Position numbers and translations under genes: made by a program
Shown here: positions 33,213-46,127 of the stretch, piece by piece
Numbering within the stretch: position 1 is the stretch's first letter
Layout: every line of letters starts with the position of its first letter
The notes under the pieces: model-generated
Told to the model about the DNA's origin: nothing
The model's input: the letters and a program-made list of their open reading frames with translations, nothing else
The model's database searches: none
Source of the DNA: Chondrus crispus
Taxonomy: Eukaryota; Rhodophyta; Florideophyceae; Gigartinales; Gigartinaceae
Length of the DNA stretch: 64,000 nucleotides
NCBI RefSeq assembly: GCF_000350225.1
Contig: NW_005178851.1
Location: 124,001 to 188,000, forward strand
Direction of reading: 5' to 3'

Positions 33213-34129
33213 AGTGCGCTGCACACGATGGGTAAGTGAGCGCTTTTTCTAGGCAATACCGTTTTGCGATTAGCTACAAAGCTTTAACGTACGTTCGCAC
33301 ATTCTCTAACACATTGAAAGTGTCGAAGAACTGTTCTGACCAATCCTCACAGCGTTCCTTGTCTCACTGCAGGTCAACCCGCCCATCGTCTAACTCAGGA
33401 TCAAGTAAGCCATCAGTACACCCTCCTTGGTCTCTCAGAATTCTAATCCACCATCATGACGTACTGTGACCGTAACTGACCTCTCCTGTTATGTTTCTTG
33501 GCGTTGATTATTGTATTTAACGGAAGCGCAATGAACCACTGCCGCGGTATTTCGGTATTTGGACGGAGTAGATGTAGTGTATGTAGCCGTAACAATACTC
33601 TTTGGTTGCTACAAATAAATGTGATGTGAACGCCGCTGGAACCGCCATCGGTTCCATCCTTCGGGATGGGACCGTTTCTGGACCAGCGGGGTGACATCAC
33701 CTTTGCAAGAAAGGTACTGGACTAACATTTCATTGACTGAGAGTAGGTCGGAGCATTACGTCCAGTGCTGCATTGGAGCTGCGAATGGAGACATATTTTC
33801 AGTGCCCTGTAGCAGCCAAACATGATCGTCGGTGGCTGCCCATATGCAGCGATGATCACCGTCTCATCATTGCATCAATGTAAAAGCGTTTGGCGCTGCG
33901 GGACCTGCCCGTGTACAGCGCCAGCCAGTCATCTACCGCCGCAGACCAGGTAGACCCGCTGTGCCATAACTACTCCGATTTTCAGCCAATGGCGTTATTG
34001 GTAAAAAATGTGCAAAATCGCGACATGAAATCAACAAGCGTTGCTACATTTATGACACACTTTTTGCTGGCCCGGACCAAAATATTTGCGCAGATTTTTT
34101 ATTGCCTCCGATAGGCTGATTTGACCTTC
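33213..34129. other. AT-rich intergenic stretch, nothing recognised
   Basis: Short frames on both strands only. No repeats or RNA genes were identified. Confidence 0.5.
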
Positions 34130-35084
34130 CTGTGCGGGCCGGTCCGGACCCAGGTTGGAGGAAGGGCCGCTCTCCGGCGGAGAAAGGCCTGAAGACCCAA
34201 CGAAGAAGGACAAGTTTGTCCGAATTAAGGACTCCAAAATGAGAAGTTCCAAGACGGCCAAAGGCCGAAAGAAGAAAGGTCACTGTAGTGATGACCGTGA
34301 AAATTTCGACTCAAATTCGGAGTCGAATGGTTCAGAAGAAAATGGTGGCGACGGTTCGTTGAACCATTCAGGAAATTCCGACCGACGATCAGCAAAAGGA
34401 AATGGAATTTCATCGAATAGGAAGAGCTCCAAGAGAGGCGGAATTATTTCGTTCGCCTCGCGGAGGGATGTGGACGCGGAGCCAGAAGATATCGCGACGC
34501 GAAGCTGTCCGCGATGGGAGGAGTTGGAGGAATTAAATCCGACCAACTACCTCTTCAAGAAGTTGCTTTCGTATCGGACGTACGGCTTGCCGAACCCGCA
34601 AACGTATTTGTCTAGCGCCCGGCGGTCCGCCGCGCGAAAAATTAGAAGAGACATACCACCGAAGGTGAAGAGAGACAATATGTTCACCGGCGATGATGGC
34701 GTATTGGTTCTGGATTTCTTGGCCAAGCTGGTTCAAGAATTCGACACGCAAGAGATGAGCGAAGGTCAAACGATCCGCATGTTGCCGGAGTTCCTCGGCG
34801 GAATAGCCCTAAGACAGTACACTTCTGTGTCACAGACGGCCCGAAGCCATCATGGGAAAATTTCCGTCTGGCGGGGGGCTGTACAGTGGTTGTTGCGAAG
34901 TTTCGCGACCGATGAGGCGATCCGCCAATCCGTCCTTGCATTGCGAGAAGTACATCAGAGACAGTCCGAAGACGAGATGGAATTCTATATCCGTCTGACG
35001 GACGCAAGCAATCGATGCGGAAACGTTTACTCGATGGAGGAACAAATTACGATGTTTATTGAAGGGCTCGACGCGAGTATCAAG
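34130..35084 (+). mobile_element. gag: Gypsy element F, gag fragment (outermost of the nest)
   Basis: A gag fragment of the D/E family, open over most of its length. It has the acidic and serine-rich linker, CPRWEELEELNPTNYLFKKL, a capsid-like core (DGVLVLDFLAKLVQEFDTQE, LRSFATDEAIRQSVLALREV) and EDEMEFYIRLTDASNRCGN. The LTR of E is joined after EGLDASIK. Its left end at about 34130 meets unrelated sequence, so the 5' part is missing. The rest should lie right of the window. Confidence 0.8.
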
Positions 35085-36211
35085 TGTAGTGCAATAATGG
35101 GCTCTACATGGGGGTGGAGCGAGATGAGAATAATTGGATATGACAAGTATTCCGGGTTCGGGGACACACATGTGAATAATTGCACAGTTTTAATTTTTAA
35201 TTATTTTATTTTATTTAGTTAATTAGTTGGCATTAATTTTGCTGACACTAGATTAGATCTAGGATCTAGCGCCACGAGCTACTGTAGTGGCTCCGGCGGG
35301 GCGATATATACCTTAGCCCTCTGACGACCAAGTCAGTAAAGGTAACCCGAGTTGCCACGGTTGAATATCGCCTTGGTCGAAGTCCGTCTTTCCCAAGACG
35401 CTCCCTTTTACCACAGATTACGTTATCCTTTGCGCTCGGGGGTTCCCTTTCCTTTTCCTTTATTTCACCTATCCTTTTCTAATTCTATCTCTATTTCTAT
35501 TCCCTTATGTTGTGTTGGTTCCACAGTGCCTGATTGCCATCCGCAGTGTGACGACTGGAGTCATCGGGCTCTTGTGTTGGTTCTTTTGTTTGTTGTTGGT
35601 GCCATCGGCTTTGGTTGCGACCGGACCGGTGAACGTGTCTTAGCCATCGGGCGACACGTGGGTGTAGCGCTGCTACTTGTTTACGTTCACCGACGGAGGC
35701 TGTTGCGACGACGTCTCCCTCGAAGGTCCTGTTGTGTATACAGGACGGTGTTGGTTCCATCGGATACAGGTTGCGACCGTTCCGGTGTCGGTACTTTGCC
35801 ATCGGGCAGTACGGAGGTGTAGCGCTGGTACGTGTTTGCTAATTCCCGTCGGGCTGCGTTGCGACGCCCCCGTCGAAGACCTTATCAAGGGTATAAGGTG
35901 TACCAGGCGCTCAGCGAGCATTGGCTTTACGACCCATCGGGCCCGGCTTCTTAATTACCTCCCCGAACTCGCCGAGCAGCCGCCTGTACAAGACTCTACC
36001 ACCATTCGTCCCGGGCCGGGCATCTTCCTTTTACCCCCCCTATCAGGGACTTGAGCTACTGTGGGCCGCAAACCCGCTTAAAGGGAAAGGGAGAATCGGA
36101 CACTCCGTAGGGCTGTGCCGTCGGCAACTCTTGTTGGTTGTTGTTTGTTGGTTGTTCTGTCGCTGGACCGTTTGGACCCTGGTTCCGGCCTGACAGGCAC
36201 ATTGCACTACA
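35085..36211 (+). repeat. Left LTR of element E
   Basis: Starts TGTAGTGCAATA and ends ATTGCACTACA, an 11-bp terminal inverted repeat. It contains about two copies of an internal block (GGTTGCGACC, GCCATCGGGC, GTAGCGCTGCTAC or a variant, CCGTCGAAG). A GATATATACC sequence at about 35301 may be the TATA box. Confidence 0.85.
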
Positions 36212-36303
36212 TAAGTGGTCTCCCGACCTAGAATCTGGAACTGGACACGGAAGTCGGAAATAGGTAAATTAGTTCGATAGGTCTCGTTTATTAAGAGCGG
36301 ACC

Positions 36304-38589
36304 ATGGCATCAAGCCAACCCAAGGACGTCGGTCCTGGGGTCAGAAGAGTTGGATCAGCTCAAGAGTCGAGGATTCGGTGAGGACCTTGTACACAAAGCC
36401 AAAGAAATTCGGCTACTGATCCAGTTGCAGAAGCGTCCCCTTTGGGGACAGCCGTTGAGAAAAATGGCCTGGAAGAGAAGTTCGAGAAGTTGAGCGACGA
36501 GATTCGTCAGGAGACGAAGAGCAAGTTCGACGACCATCTGGGCATTTTTCAGAAGCAACAGGAGTTGCTAAAATCCGAGTTCCACGCTGCGCTTGAAGAG
36601 CTGACAGCCCGTGTGGTTCTCGTGGAGAATTTAAATACCGATGCGTCCCCGGGCCGAGATCCGGGAGTGCTGGATTCGCTAAAGCTCGCCGCCAAAAAAG
36701 CGCGGCGAGACGCGAATCAAGCCCTGGAAACGCTGGCCAAGACAAGGGACAGCATCGACGACCGGTCCTACCGCGCTTCGCGGCGACTCAAGGACCTTGA
36801 GCAAGCTGCGGGCCGTGCCGAACCAAGTTTGGACGCTGGATCGCTCTCCGACGGAGAAGAAATCGACAGTCCAACGAAGAAGGACAATTCAGTCCGGACC
36901 CGGGATTCCAAGTGGAAGAGCCCCAAGTCGGCCAAAGGCCGAAAGAAGAAGAAAAGTCACTGTAGTTACGACCGCGAAAATTGCGACTCAAATTCGGAGT
37001 CGAATGTGTCAGAAGAAAATGGTGACGACGGCTCGTCGAACCATTCAAGAAATTCCGACCGAAGATCGACAGAGGGGAATGGAATTTCGTCAAATAAGAA
37101 GAGCTCCAAAAGAGGCGGAGTCACTTCGTCCGCCTCGCGGAGGGACAAGGAAGCGGAGCCAGAAGACATCGCGACGCGGTGCGGACCGCGATGGGAGGAA
37201 CTGGAGGAATTAAATCCGACCAACCACCTCTTCAAGAAGTTGCTTTCGTACAGGACGTACCGCCTGCGGAACCCGCAGACACGTTTGTCGGGCAAGCGGC
37301 GGACCGCCGTGCGAAAGATCAGAAGAGACATACCACCAAAGGTGAAGAGAGAACATACGTTCACAGGAGACGATGGCGTATTAGTTCTAGACTTTTTAGC
37401 TAAAATAGTCCAAGAATTCGACACCGAGGAGATGAACGAAGGCCAAGCGATCCGCTTGCTACCGGAGTTCCTCAGCGGAATCACCCTGAGGCAGTACACG
37501 TGGGTGTCACAAACGGCGCGGTCCCACCATGGGAAAATATCTGTCTGACCGGAGGCCGTACAGTGGCTATTGCGAAGCTTCGCCACCGATGAGGCAATCC
37601 GCCAAGCCGTACTCGCTTTACGGGAAGTACAGCAGCTACCGTCTGAAGACGAGATGGAATTTTATATCCGTCTCACGGACGCGAGCAATCGATTTGGAAA
37701 CGTATATTCGATGGAAGAACAAATGACGATGTTTATTGAAGGACTCGATTCGAGTATCAAGCCGATGGTATCTCAATACCGACAAGACAATCGGGACGTT
37801 TCGTTTTTGAGACTAGTTAATTACGCAAAGGCGCATGGCTCGGCGAGCTGCGCCAAGGAGAGGAAGACTAGGAGAGTCACCATCCAAGCGCCAGCGACGC
37901 TAAGGATGGGGAGGAAGCAGAAGCCTTCGCACCCCACGCGAAAAACCCGCGGCGCTGTCCACTTGGCCGACTCACTGTCTGCGTCCAGAGGACCTAGTAC
38001 TGTTGATCAGGAAGAAAATGGATTCGCAGGAGCACTGGTTGCCGAGGGCGATTTTTATGACCCCTCAGAGGAATATGGAGACGAGGAGCACGGGGCCAGT
38101 GGGATGCCTACGCTACAGACGCCCACGTATACGACGGACTCGTATACAGAGGCCGTAGATCCCGTGTTAGCATTTCGAGGGCGCGGACACACGCCAGCGC
38201 CAAGAATTCCGATGGAAGACAGGGGTACGGCCTTCAGAAGACCGGGCTGGACTGGCCGGCCGACGGCCCGAGGACCGCCAAGGTCGCCGTACCCTCCGAA
38301 GAAGCATGGCCTCGTATGCTACCATTGCTACGAGAAGGGGCACGGAGCGCCTACGTGTTTGCTCTCGTTCCGAGGGATGCACCGAGTTCTGAAGAACTAC
38401 GAGGGGCTCTCCCGGATGGAGAGGTTGGGAATTCCGTCGACAAGTTACCTGAAGGTAAAACAATGGTTCGAATCGCAGGCGGCGAGCACACCGAGTGCCT
38501 CTGCCGAAGGTTCGAACCGAACATCAGGAAGGCCGACCGCGGGGCCGTCGTCGGACTGGAGAAGAAATCCGCAGCGACAGGAAAACTGA
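36304..38589 (+). pseudogene. gag: Gag region of element E
   Basis: Starts at ATG 36304. N-terminal coiled coil (EEKFEKLSDEIRQETKSKFD), acidic and serine-rich linker, capsid-like core (DGVLVLDFLAKIVQEFDTEE; SFATDEAIRQAVLALREVQQ) and a CCHC zinc knuckle CYHCYEKGHGAPTC near the end. The lineage differs from A/B/C gag. It is broken in a few places. Confidence 0.75.
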
Positions 38590-41500
38590 GGGGGGGAATC
38601 TCAAAAATTCGAAAGGAGAGACATGCGTCCGGCGAACCATGTCCCGGACCCAATTCCGTTCCCCGCTTTTAGCGAAGGAGGCAGTCGACGACGAGGAGAC
38701 AGTTGGAATCATCGATAAACCGAAAGGACCCATTGGGGTCAAGAGGATTCTGCGAAGAGGCAAGGACGACCTGCTGGAGCTAGTCCGACGCCCCTGGTAC
38801 AGGGTCAAGCGCGGAGAATGTCCCGAGAGGATTTTGGTCCTTGCGAGGAGAAATTACAAAGTCTTCGCGGACATTGGACCGACGGTCGGATTGATGAGCC
38901 GTGTACTGTCCGTGTTGGACACCGGCGTCGGACCTAATCTCATCCGGAGATCCGAGCTTCCCGCAGGAATGGAAACTCTTGTGTCTTTCGGACCGACCCA
39001 AGACATCGGCAATGCGAATAACAGGCCACTCCGAACTCTAGGTACACTCAAAATGCGTGTGAGACTTGGACGTTTCGTGGCTTCAGCCGAATTCATAGTT
39101 TGTGAAAAACTCGCAGTCCCCCTAATGCTAGGCGCAGACTATTGCGATAGGTTCGTGGAGGCTATCAACCCACGGAAGAAGACAGTTGAGTTGGCGGATT
39201 TCTCGGAGGTTCCGATCGTAAGGCGGTTCTCGACGAGGAAATCGAGGAAGCATTTGGTCCCCGGAGAGGGCGAGACTGATGCAAAAGGGGAGCGAGTTTC
39301 CCCAGGGTGAAGGTGGCAAGAGCCACGACCATTGAGCCAGGGACGCAACACGTAATCGAATGCACCTCGAAGAGGACTGGCTTGGTCGTCGTTCAACCCT
39401 ACGCACCACTATACGACAAGTACGGGCTGGTAAGCACCAACGGTGTAGTTCTGGTTGAGCCTGACAAACCTTTTAGATTGCTTGTAGCGAATTTTAGAAA
39501 TTACCCTGTCAGGGTTCAAAAAGGCCAAGTGGTGGCGGAACTACTACCGCACCCGAGGGCCGTACTCAAGAGCAATACCACCATTGGTGAGGTACTTGGA
39601 ATTCAAGAAAGGGATGAGGAAAAATTTACTAATTCTACCCCGCCGCCTACGGGCCAGAGAAGATGCGAACTGTCGGAACAAGATCGCGAGGACCAGCAAG
39701 GAGAACGGGAGGAAGGGCTCTCCGCGACGGCAACTACGAAGCCGGAGCGGCGGATTGAGCCTCCCCCGCCGGACGTGGAGGAGCTCGACCTGGGCCACGT
39801 GCCGGACCGGCTGCGCGAAAGATTCCGTCGGATGTTAAAAAATATTCCCGCATGTGGGATGGGACCCTTGGTGAGATCAACACCACGGTCCACCGGATTG
39901 AACTGGCCCCGGATACAAGACCAATTGCGCAAGCCCCGTATCGGGCCGGGCCTAAAGCCCGCGAAGTAGAAGATGCAGAAGTACAGAAGATGTTAGAAGC
40001 AGGAGTCATCGAACCGGCGCAGTCAGAATGGGCGTCGCCCGTTTTGTTAGTGCCCAAGCCGGACGGATCGATCCGTTTTTGCGTAGACTACCGCAGGTTA
40101 AACGCGGTAACGGTGAAGGATACGTACCCTTTGCCGCACATGGATGAGTGTCTGGACTCGTTGGGAGACACCAAGGTCTTTTCCGCGTTGGACGCGATTT
40201 CAGGGTATTGGCAGATGCCTATTCCGGAAGCGGACCGCGACAAGACATCCTTTTCGTGTCACTCAGGTCTCTACCGTTTTTCAAGAATGCCCTTCGGGCT
40301 AACCAACACGCCAGCGATGTTCCAGAGAGCAATGGATATCCTGCTCTCTCCGTTCCGCTGGAAATGCTGTCTGGTATATCTAGATGATATCATCATCTTC
40401 AGCAAATCCTAGGAGGAGCACGTCGTCCACGTTGACGAAATACTGTCTGTATTGGATAAGGCAGGTGTGAAGCTCAAGCTCCGCAAGTGCGAATTTTTCG
40501 TCGAAAAGATCAAGTACCTGGGCCATGTCGTTCGGCCAGGTACACTGGAAGTTGACGCCGCGCGAACCGCCGCCTTGGAACAAGTGAGATACCCCCAAAC
40601 GCAGACACAGCTCAGAAGCTTCTTGGGACTATGTAATGAGTACTGTCGGTTTGTCCCACATTACGCGAAAATCGCACATCCGCTCAATCAACTATTGAAG
40701 AAGGGACAACCGGTCCAGTTGGAAGGATTCGACGAACCGTGCGAAAAAGCTTTTCATAAGCTCAAGGACGCTATCTTGGCGCCACCGGTGTTGGCGCTGC
40801 CGAAGAAGGACCTACCATCCTCGGTAGACATCGATGCAAGCGACTATCAAATCGGCGCTGCATTATTTCAAACGCATCCGGATGCGCAACGCAAACCCAT
40901 CGGGATCTTTTCAAGACCGTTAGCCGCAGCCGAGAGAAACTATTCTGTATCAGAAAAAGAAAGTCTAGCGGTAATTTGGGCCGTACAGACTTTAAGACCA
41001 TATCTATATGGCGAGCACTTCATTGTGCATACCGACCATGCCTCATTGAGGTGGTTAATGAACGTAACCGACCCCAGCGGGAGATTAATCCGATGGAGGC
41101 TCCGCCTCTCGGAATTTGATTTCGAAATCAAGTACAAGAAGGGCAAGGCTAACAGCCAAGCTGATGCCCTGTCAACATTGCGGACCCAGGAGAAACCGTT
41201 GACGAAATCGACGATGAAATTCCATGCTTTATGGCCAAACCGGCCGAGGGTACAGTGGAGGACGAGGACAGTTTTGACGCGTTAGACGACATCCTCGCCC
41301 TTGAGGGGGGACCGCTCCTGATCGCCTCGATCAATTCCAAGCTGTTACTCCGGAGGAGCTCATTGGCGAGCAAGCCGTCGACCCCTTCTGCAACCGCATC
41401 AAGGAAGAAATGGACGCCGGAAAGGTGAGAACGTTCAGCATGGAGACCGAGGAACTCGAAGAAACTCTATGCCGTACCGCGGCGGAGTTTGTACAAGTGG

Positions 41501-42922
41501 TAATACCACAATCGTTAAGGGACCGCGTCCTAGGGTTGGGCCACTACGCAAAATTGGCAGGCCACCGGGGAGGCAGGAAACTTTACAAAACATTGAGAAG
41601 ATATTTTTATTGGCCTACGATGGCCCTAGACTGCTACGCAGTCGCGAAGAATTGCGCCGCATGTGCGCGGGAAAGGGTGAAGTTAAGAGGAAACACAAAG
41701 GAAATGAAGCTCTTCACGCCCAAAGCTCCGCTGGAGTTTGTCGCCATCGACATCCTCGGCGAGCTAATTACAACTAAACGAGGAAATCGGTATATTCTCG
41801 TGATCAGCGATCGATACTCGAAACTGGTACGAACCGTACCGTTGAAGAAAATATCAGCTGCGCACATCGCACAAGCCTTCGTTCACCATTGGGTATTCGT
41901 GTACGGACCGCCGGTCAAGCTGCTGTCCGACAATGGAACACAGTTCACGGCCCGGTTCTTTCAGAATGTCTGCCGAATTCTTGGCATACGCAATGTGTTC
42001 ACGACTACGTACCACCCGCAAGCCAACGGCCAAATTGAGAGGTTTAACCGCACGCTGACTTCCGCGTTGCGAAAATATGTTGGAGAGCATCCCAAGGACT
42101 GGGACCCATTTAGCGACGCTGTGACGTTCGCATACAACACGCAAGTTCATGGAACTACAAACATCGCGCCCTTCGAGCTGGTGTTAGCTCGGGCGCCGAG
42201 AAGCATTGCGTTACAAGCACAGCCAAGTTTGGAAGGATTTAGCTCGAATCGAGCGTACTACCTGAAATGGCAGTCGTGGTTGGAAAGCCTGATGAAAGGC
42301 GCTGATAAGAGCCTGCGAAAAGAACAAGCGCGCTACAAGCGAAACTTTGACGCAAGGCTTCGCAAGCCGAAGTATGAGATCCCACCGGGGTTCTACGTGT
42401 TCCTTCGGAAGGAACAGGGGACTGCAACAGAACGTAGACACAAGCTGGCACAAGTTGCCACGGGACCGTATGCAGTCAAGAAATCAGATAAGAACACAAT
42501 TGTCATCGCCATAGGCGACCAAGAAGAGCGCGTGTCGCGAGATAGAGTCGAATTAGCCCCTAGTCCCATGGACTACATGCCGATATCAGGCCTACGACAG
42601 GCTCTACAGTTCCTCAGCGGACGCGAGGGGAATCAAGAACGCAACACGATGGAGAGTGAGGAAGGTCCTTCCACGCGAGCGCAGATGTTAGAGGACGAGG
42701 AAGATGTTGTCAGTTGAAACCCGTCAGCGGAGATACCGCAAGACCTACGGAGGACAAGTAATTCAGAAGGGTTGGAGGAGCCGGAGAATCTTCAGGAGGG
42801 GGAAGAAATTAACCCCAGACGCGAGGAAGAAAATGAGAACGCCGAGTACGTGATAGAAAAGATCATCGATCACGGGTATCAAGATGAGGAATTAATCCTC
42901 AAGGTGAAATGGTATGGATATG
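38590..42922 (+). pseudogene. pol: Pol region of element E
   Basis: Protease (SVLDTGVGPN), reverse transcriptase (SIRFCVDYRRLNAV, LVYLDDIIIF), RNase H (YSVSEKESLAVIWAVQ, HTDHASLRWLMN), integrase zinc finger (CAACARERVKL) and core (VAIDILGEL, LLSDNGTQFTARF, PQANGQIERFNRT), a GPY-like segment and the beginning of a chromodomain (LILKVKWYGY), where element D cuts in. It is broken in several places. Confidence 0.8.
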
Positions 42923-43965
42923 TGTAGTGCAATACGCACCTGAAAAGGGGGGTGAAAAGAAAGGAAAATATTTGGATATGAAAAGTAGTCCGGGTTTGGG
43001 GGACACACGTGTGAATAATTGCACAGATTTAATTTTTAATTGTTTTATTTTATTTAGTTAATTAGTTGGCATTATTTTTGCTGACACTAGATTAGATCTA
43101 GGATCTAGCGCCGCGAGCTACTGTACTGGCTCCGGCGGGGCGATATATACCTTAGCCCTCTGACGACCAAGTCAGTAAAGGTAACCCGAGTTGCCAGAGT
43201 TGAATGTCGCCTTGGTCGAAGTCCGTCTCTACCAAGACGCTCCCTTTTACGTAAGCCTACGGCATCCTTTGCGCTCGGGGGTTCCCTTTTCTTTTTCCTT
43301 TATTTCCCTGTTCTTTTCTACTTCTATTTCTATCTTTCCCTTAATTGTGTTGGTTCCATTGGAGTCGGTTGCGACCGATCCGGTGTAGGTGTTTTAGCCA
43401 TCAGGCAACACGTTGTGTTGCGCTGCTACAGTTTCAAGTTCCGTACGAAGGCTGTTGCGACGTCGCCCCCGTCGAAGGTCTTGCTGTATAAGACAGAGTT
43501 GGTACCACCTACCGCGATTGCGATCGCGCTGGTGAGGGTGTTTTTAGCCATCGGGCAACACGTCGGTCGTAGCGCTGCTACACAATTACGATCCCGTCGG
43601 GTAGTGCTGAGCAAGCCCCCGTCGAAGACCTGGAATCATACCCAAGGTGCTGAAGACGCTCGTCGAGCATTGGACTTACAACCCAGCGAACCGCGGTTAC
43701 ATTCTCGTAGACAAGCCCAACCCGCACTCGCCGAGCGCTCAAGTCTTCACAAGTCTTTACCACCATTTTCCTCCCGGGCCGGGCATCTTTCCTTACCCCC
43801 CGTCGGAGTTGAGCTACCGTGGGCCGCAAGCCCACACAAGGGGAAAGGGAGTCTCGAATGCTCCGTAGCGCGTGCCATAGGCAGTTGTTGTTGTTGCTGT
43901 TGTTTTTCGTCTTTTTGTTTGACCGTCGGACTGTGTTCGCGGCCTGCCAGGCACATTGCACTACA
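42923..43965 (+). repeat. Left LTR of element D
   Basis: 1043 bp, starts TGTAGTGCAATACGC and ends GCACATTGCACTACA. The same 11-bp terminal inverted repeat and internal tandem block occur in E and the solo LTR. A GATATATACC TATA-like box is near 43141. Confidence 0.9.
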
Positions 43966-43969
43966 AAAG

Positions 43970-43987
43970 TGGTCTCCCGACCTAGAA
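43970..43987 (+). other. Primer binding site of element D
   Basis: TGGTCTCCCGACCTAGAA, identical to those of A and E, four bases after the LTR end. It implies the same primer tRNA for both gypsy lineages. Confidence 0.8.
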
Positions 43988-44100
43988 TTCGTCTACTGTG
44001 CAGGAGACCTGATCAAGAATTTTGCCTACGAAAGTCCTGATCTGGAGTTGTACTACGAAGGTGGTCTGGGTAACGGAGTCTCTTTTTTTATTTTTTTTGT

Positions 44101-45456
44101 TTGTACTTTCATTGTGTAGGTTCGCCTGTACGAGCGGTTTCGACAAGCGCCCCCGGGGACGTCGATCCCGAGGCGGGTAGGATCGAATCGGCAAGGGTGT
44201 CGACGATCCCGCGAGGTCCTCGCACCCGAAGCCAGGCCAATACAGCCACGGATCCCGAAGGTCAAGAAATCCCGACGGGGATCGAAACCGACAAGGATAA
44301 CCTATCCTACAGGTTCGAGAAGATGGGCGAGGAAATTCGCCAAGAGATGGCAAAAAATCTCGAGGCTGAATTAGCCCTTGTCCGAAAGCAACTGGAGTTG
44401 CAAGCATCCGAGTTCCACACTGTTTTAGGAGAGCTATCGGCTCGAGTGGATCTCGTCGAGAAGGAGCGAGGTGGGGCGACCGACGGTCTGGAGCCGGAGG
44501 TCCTAGCTTCGTTGAAAAGTTCAGTCAAGGACGCAAGGCGCGACGCGAATCAAGCTTTGGAGTCCTTAGGTAAATTTAGGAGCAGTATCGACGACAGGTT
44601 TGACCGCGCCGCTCATCGTCTCAAGGACCTTGAACAGGTCGCCGGGCAAGAGCCGCTCCCCACTGGTCGAGAAGGCGACCGTCGATCGAAGAAGGACAAG
44701 GCCGCTGTACAGCGGAGTTCCAAGTCGAACACTTCGAAGAAGAATCTGCGACGCCGGAGCAAGAGTCACTGTAGTGACGAGCCGGAGGGCCAGGACTCAA
44801 CGGCCGAGTCGAATGGCCTTTCCGAAGATGGTGACGACGGTTCGTCGAACCATGCCAGCGATTCCGAACATCGTTCAGAGGAAGGAAAAGGAATTTCGCA
44901 GGGCAAGAAAATTACCTCCAGACGGGGCGGAATCACTTCGTCCGCCTCGCGGAGAGACAAGGACGCAGAGCCCGAAGGTGTCGCAACGCGGCGCGGGCCG
45001 CGGTGGGAGGAGTTGGAGGAGCTGAATCCGACCAACTACCTCTTCAAGAAATTACTTTCGTACCGAACGTACCGCTTGCGGAACCCGCAGACATATTTGT
45101 CAAGTTCCCGGCGGACCGCCGTGCGAAAAATCAGGAGAGATATTCCGCCTAAGGCGAAGAAGGACAACACGTTCACTGGTGAGGACGGGGTCCTTGTGTT
45201 GGATTTTTTGGCAAAATTAGTTCAAGAGTTTGATACTCAAGAAATGAATGAGGGGCAAGCGATCCGCTTGTTGCCCGAATTTCTAAGCGGCATCGCCTTG
45301 AGGCAGTACACTTCGGTGTCTCAGACGGCCGGGTCCCACTACGGAAAGGTATCCGTTTGGCCGGAGGCCGTACAGTGGTTGTTGAGGAGTTTCGCAACCC
45401 ACGAGGCGATCCGTCAAGCCGTACTCGCATTGCGAGAGGTTCAGCAAAGACCGTCT
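44101..45456 (+). pseudogene. gag: Gag of element D, part left of the C insertion
   Basis: Open frame with an N-terminal coiled coil (YRFEKMGEEIRQEMAKNLEA, then LVRKQLELQASEFH), a second helical stretch (DANQALESLGKFRSSIDDRF), a lysine-, serine- and acid-rich linker, and the capsid-like core (PTNYLFKKLLSYRTYRLRN; DGVLVLDFLAKLVQEFDTQE). The LTR of element C begins right after the CGTCT target copy (45452-45456). Confidence 0.8.
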
Positions 45457-46050
45457 TGTGGTATAACCCCAAACGCAAATTAGATTAGGATTGGATCAGG
45501 GACAGTAAGGCAACGAGCCTTACAGCCATGCGCGCACACACGTGTCCTCCACGCGTACGGGACGCGTACTACTCGTGGACTGTCAGCCCCGCCGGCTAAC
45601 AGCGCTACAGTGTCGGTAGACCGGCACTACTGTAGAGTTATGATAGACTACGATGTACATTAAATATGAGCAGACCGCCGGCGGTGGAGGACGACAAGCA
45701 CGGACTTGTCAAGGATCCTCCACCTTGGTCCGCCCGCTTACTTTTAGGTACTTCCGTCCGTTTTACCTAGGAGTCGCACCGCGCGCGGGTTGAGGACGCG
45801 CGTAGCACGCCCACGCGCCGGCTCCACCTCCGCCCGTCGGTACTGGATCGTCACCCAGTACCGCTCCGGGGCGTCGAGGCGTAGAACCGCTCGCGCGTGC
45901 GCGCGTCCTCCCCGATCCCGCTCTACCACCGCTACCTCGAGCCCGTGCTCGGTATCGTGGGTGGGCCTTGCTTCTGTCTTCCCGCCGATCGGGGTCTTTC
46001 CGAACTGTCAGTACTCACCCCCTCTCGTCGTTGGGGGTGATTATACTACA
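45457..46050 (+). repeat. Left LTR of element C
   Basis: TGTGGTATAACC to TATACTACA. Hairpins include GTAAGGC/GCCTTAC (45505-45523), CGAGC/GCTCG (45938-45951) and TCACCCC/GGGGTGA near the end. Their stems differ from those of A by compensated pairs. A TATA-like TACATTAAATAT is near 45655-45667. Confidence 0.9.
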
Positions 46051-46051
46051 G

Positions 46052-46064
46052 TGGTCTCCCGACC
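46052..46064 (+). other. Primer binding site of element C
   Basis: TGGTCTCCCGACC, followed by AAGAA, one base after the LTR. It matches the first 13 bases of the site in A, D and E. Confidence 0.75.
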
Positions 46065-46127
46065 AAGAAGACTCTCAAGATCGAACCGAGAAGACTATCG
46101 TTTACCTCCGCGTCTGTACGCGTCGAG

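Larger units (their letters stand above)
35085..42922 (+). mobile_element. Gypsy element E, left part
   Basis: LTR 35085-36211 (1127 bp), primer binding site 36216-36233 (TGGTCTCCCGACCTAGAA), gag and pol up to the chromodomain, where the LTR of D is inserted. It is old and broken in about seven to nine places. Some of these breaks also appear in D, so they were probably inherited. Its chromodomain end and right LTR should lie beyond the window. Confidence 0.8.

Noticed and set aside
33443-33700. Minus-strand 85-codon frame as a host gene
   Set aside because: No domain, no repeat of the frame elsewhere, and within the length expected by chance.
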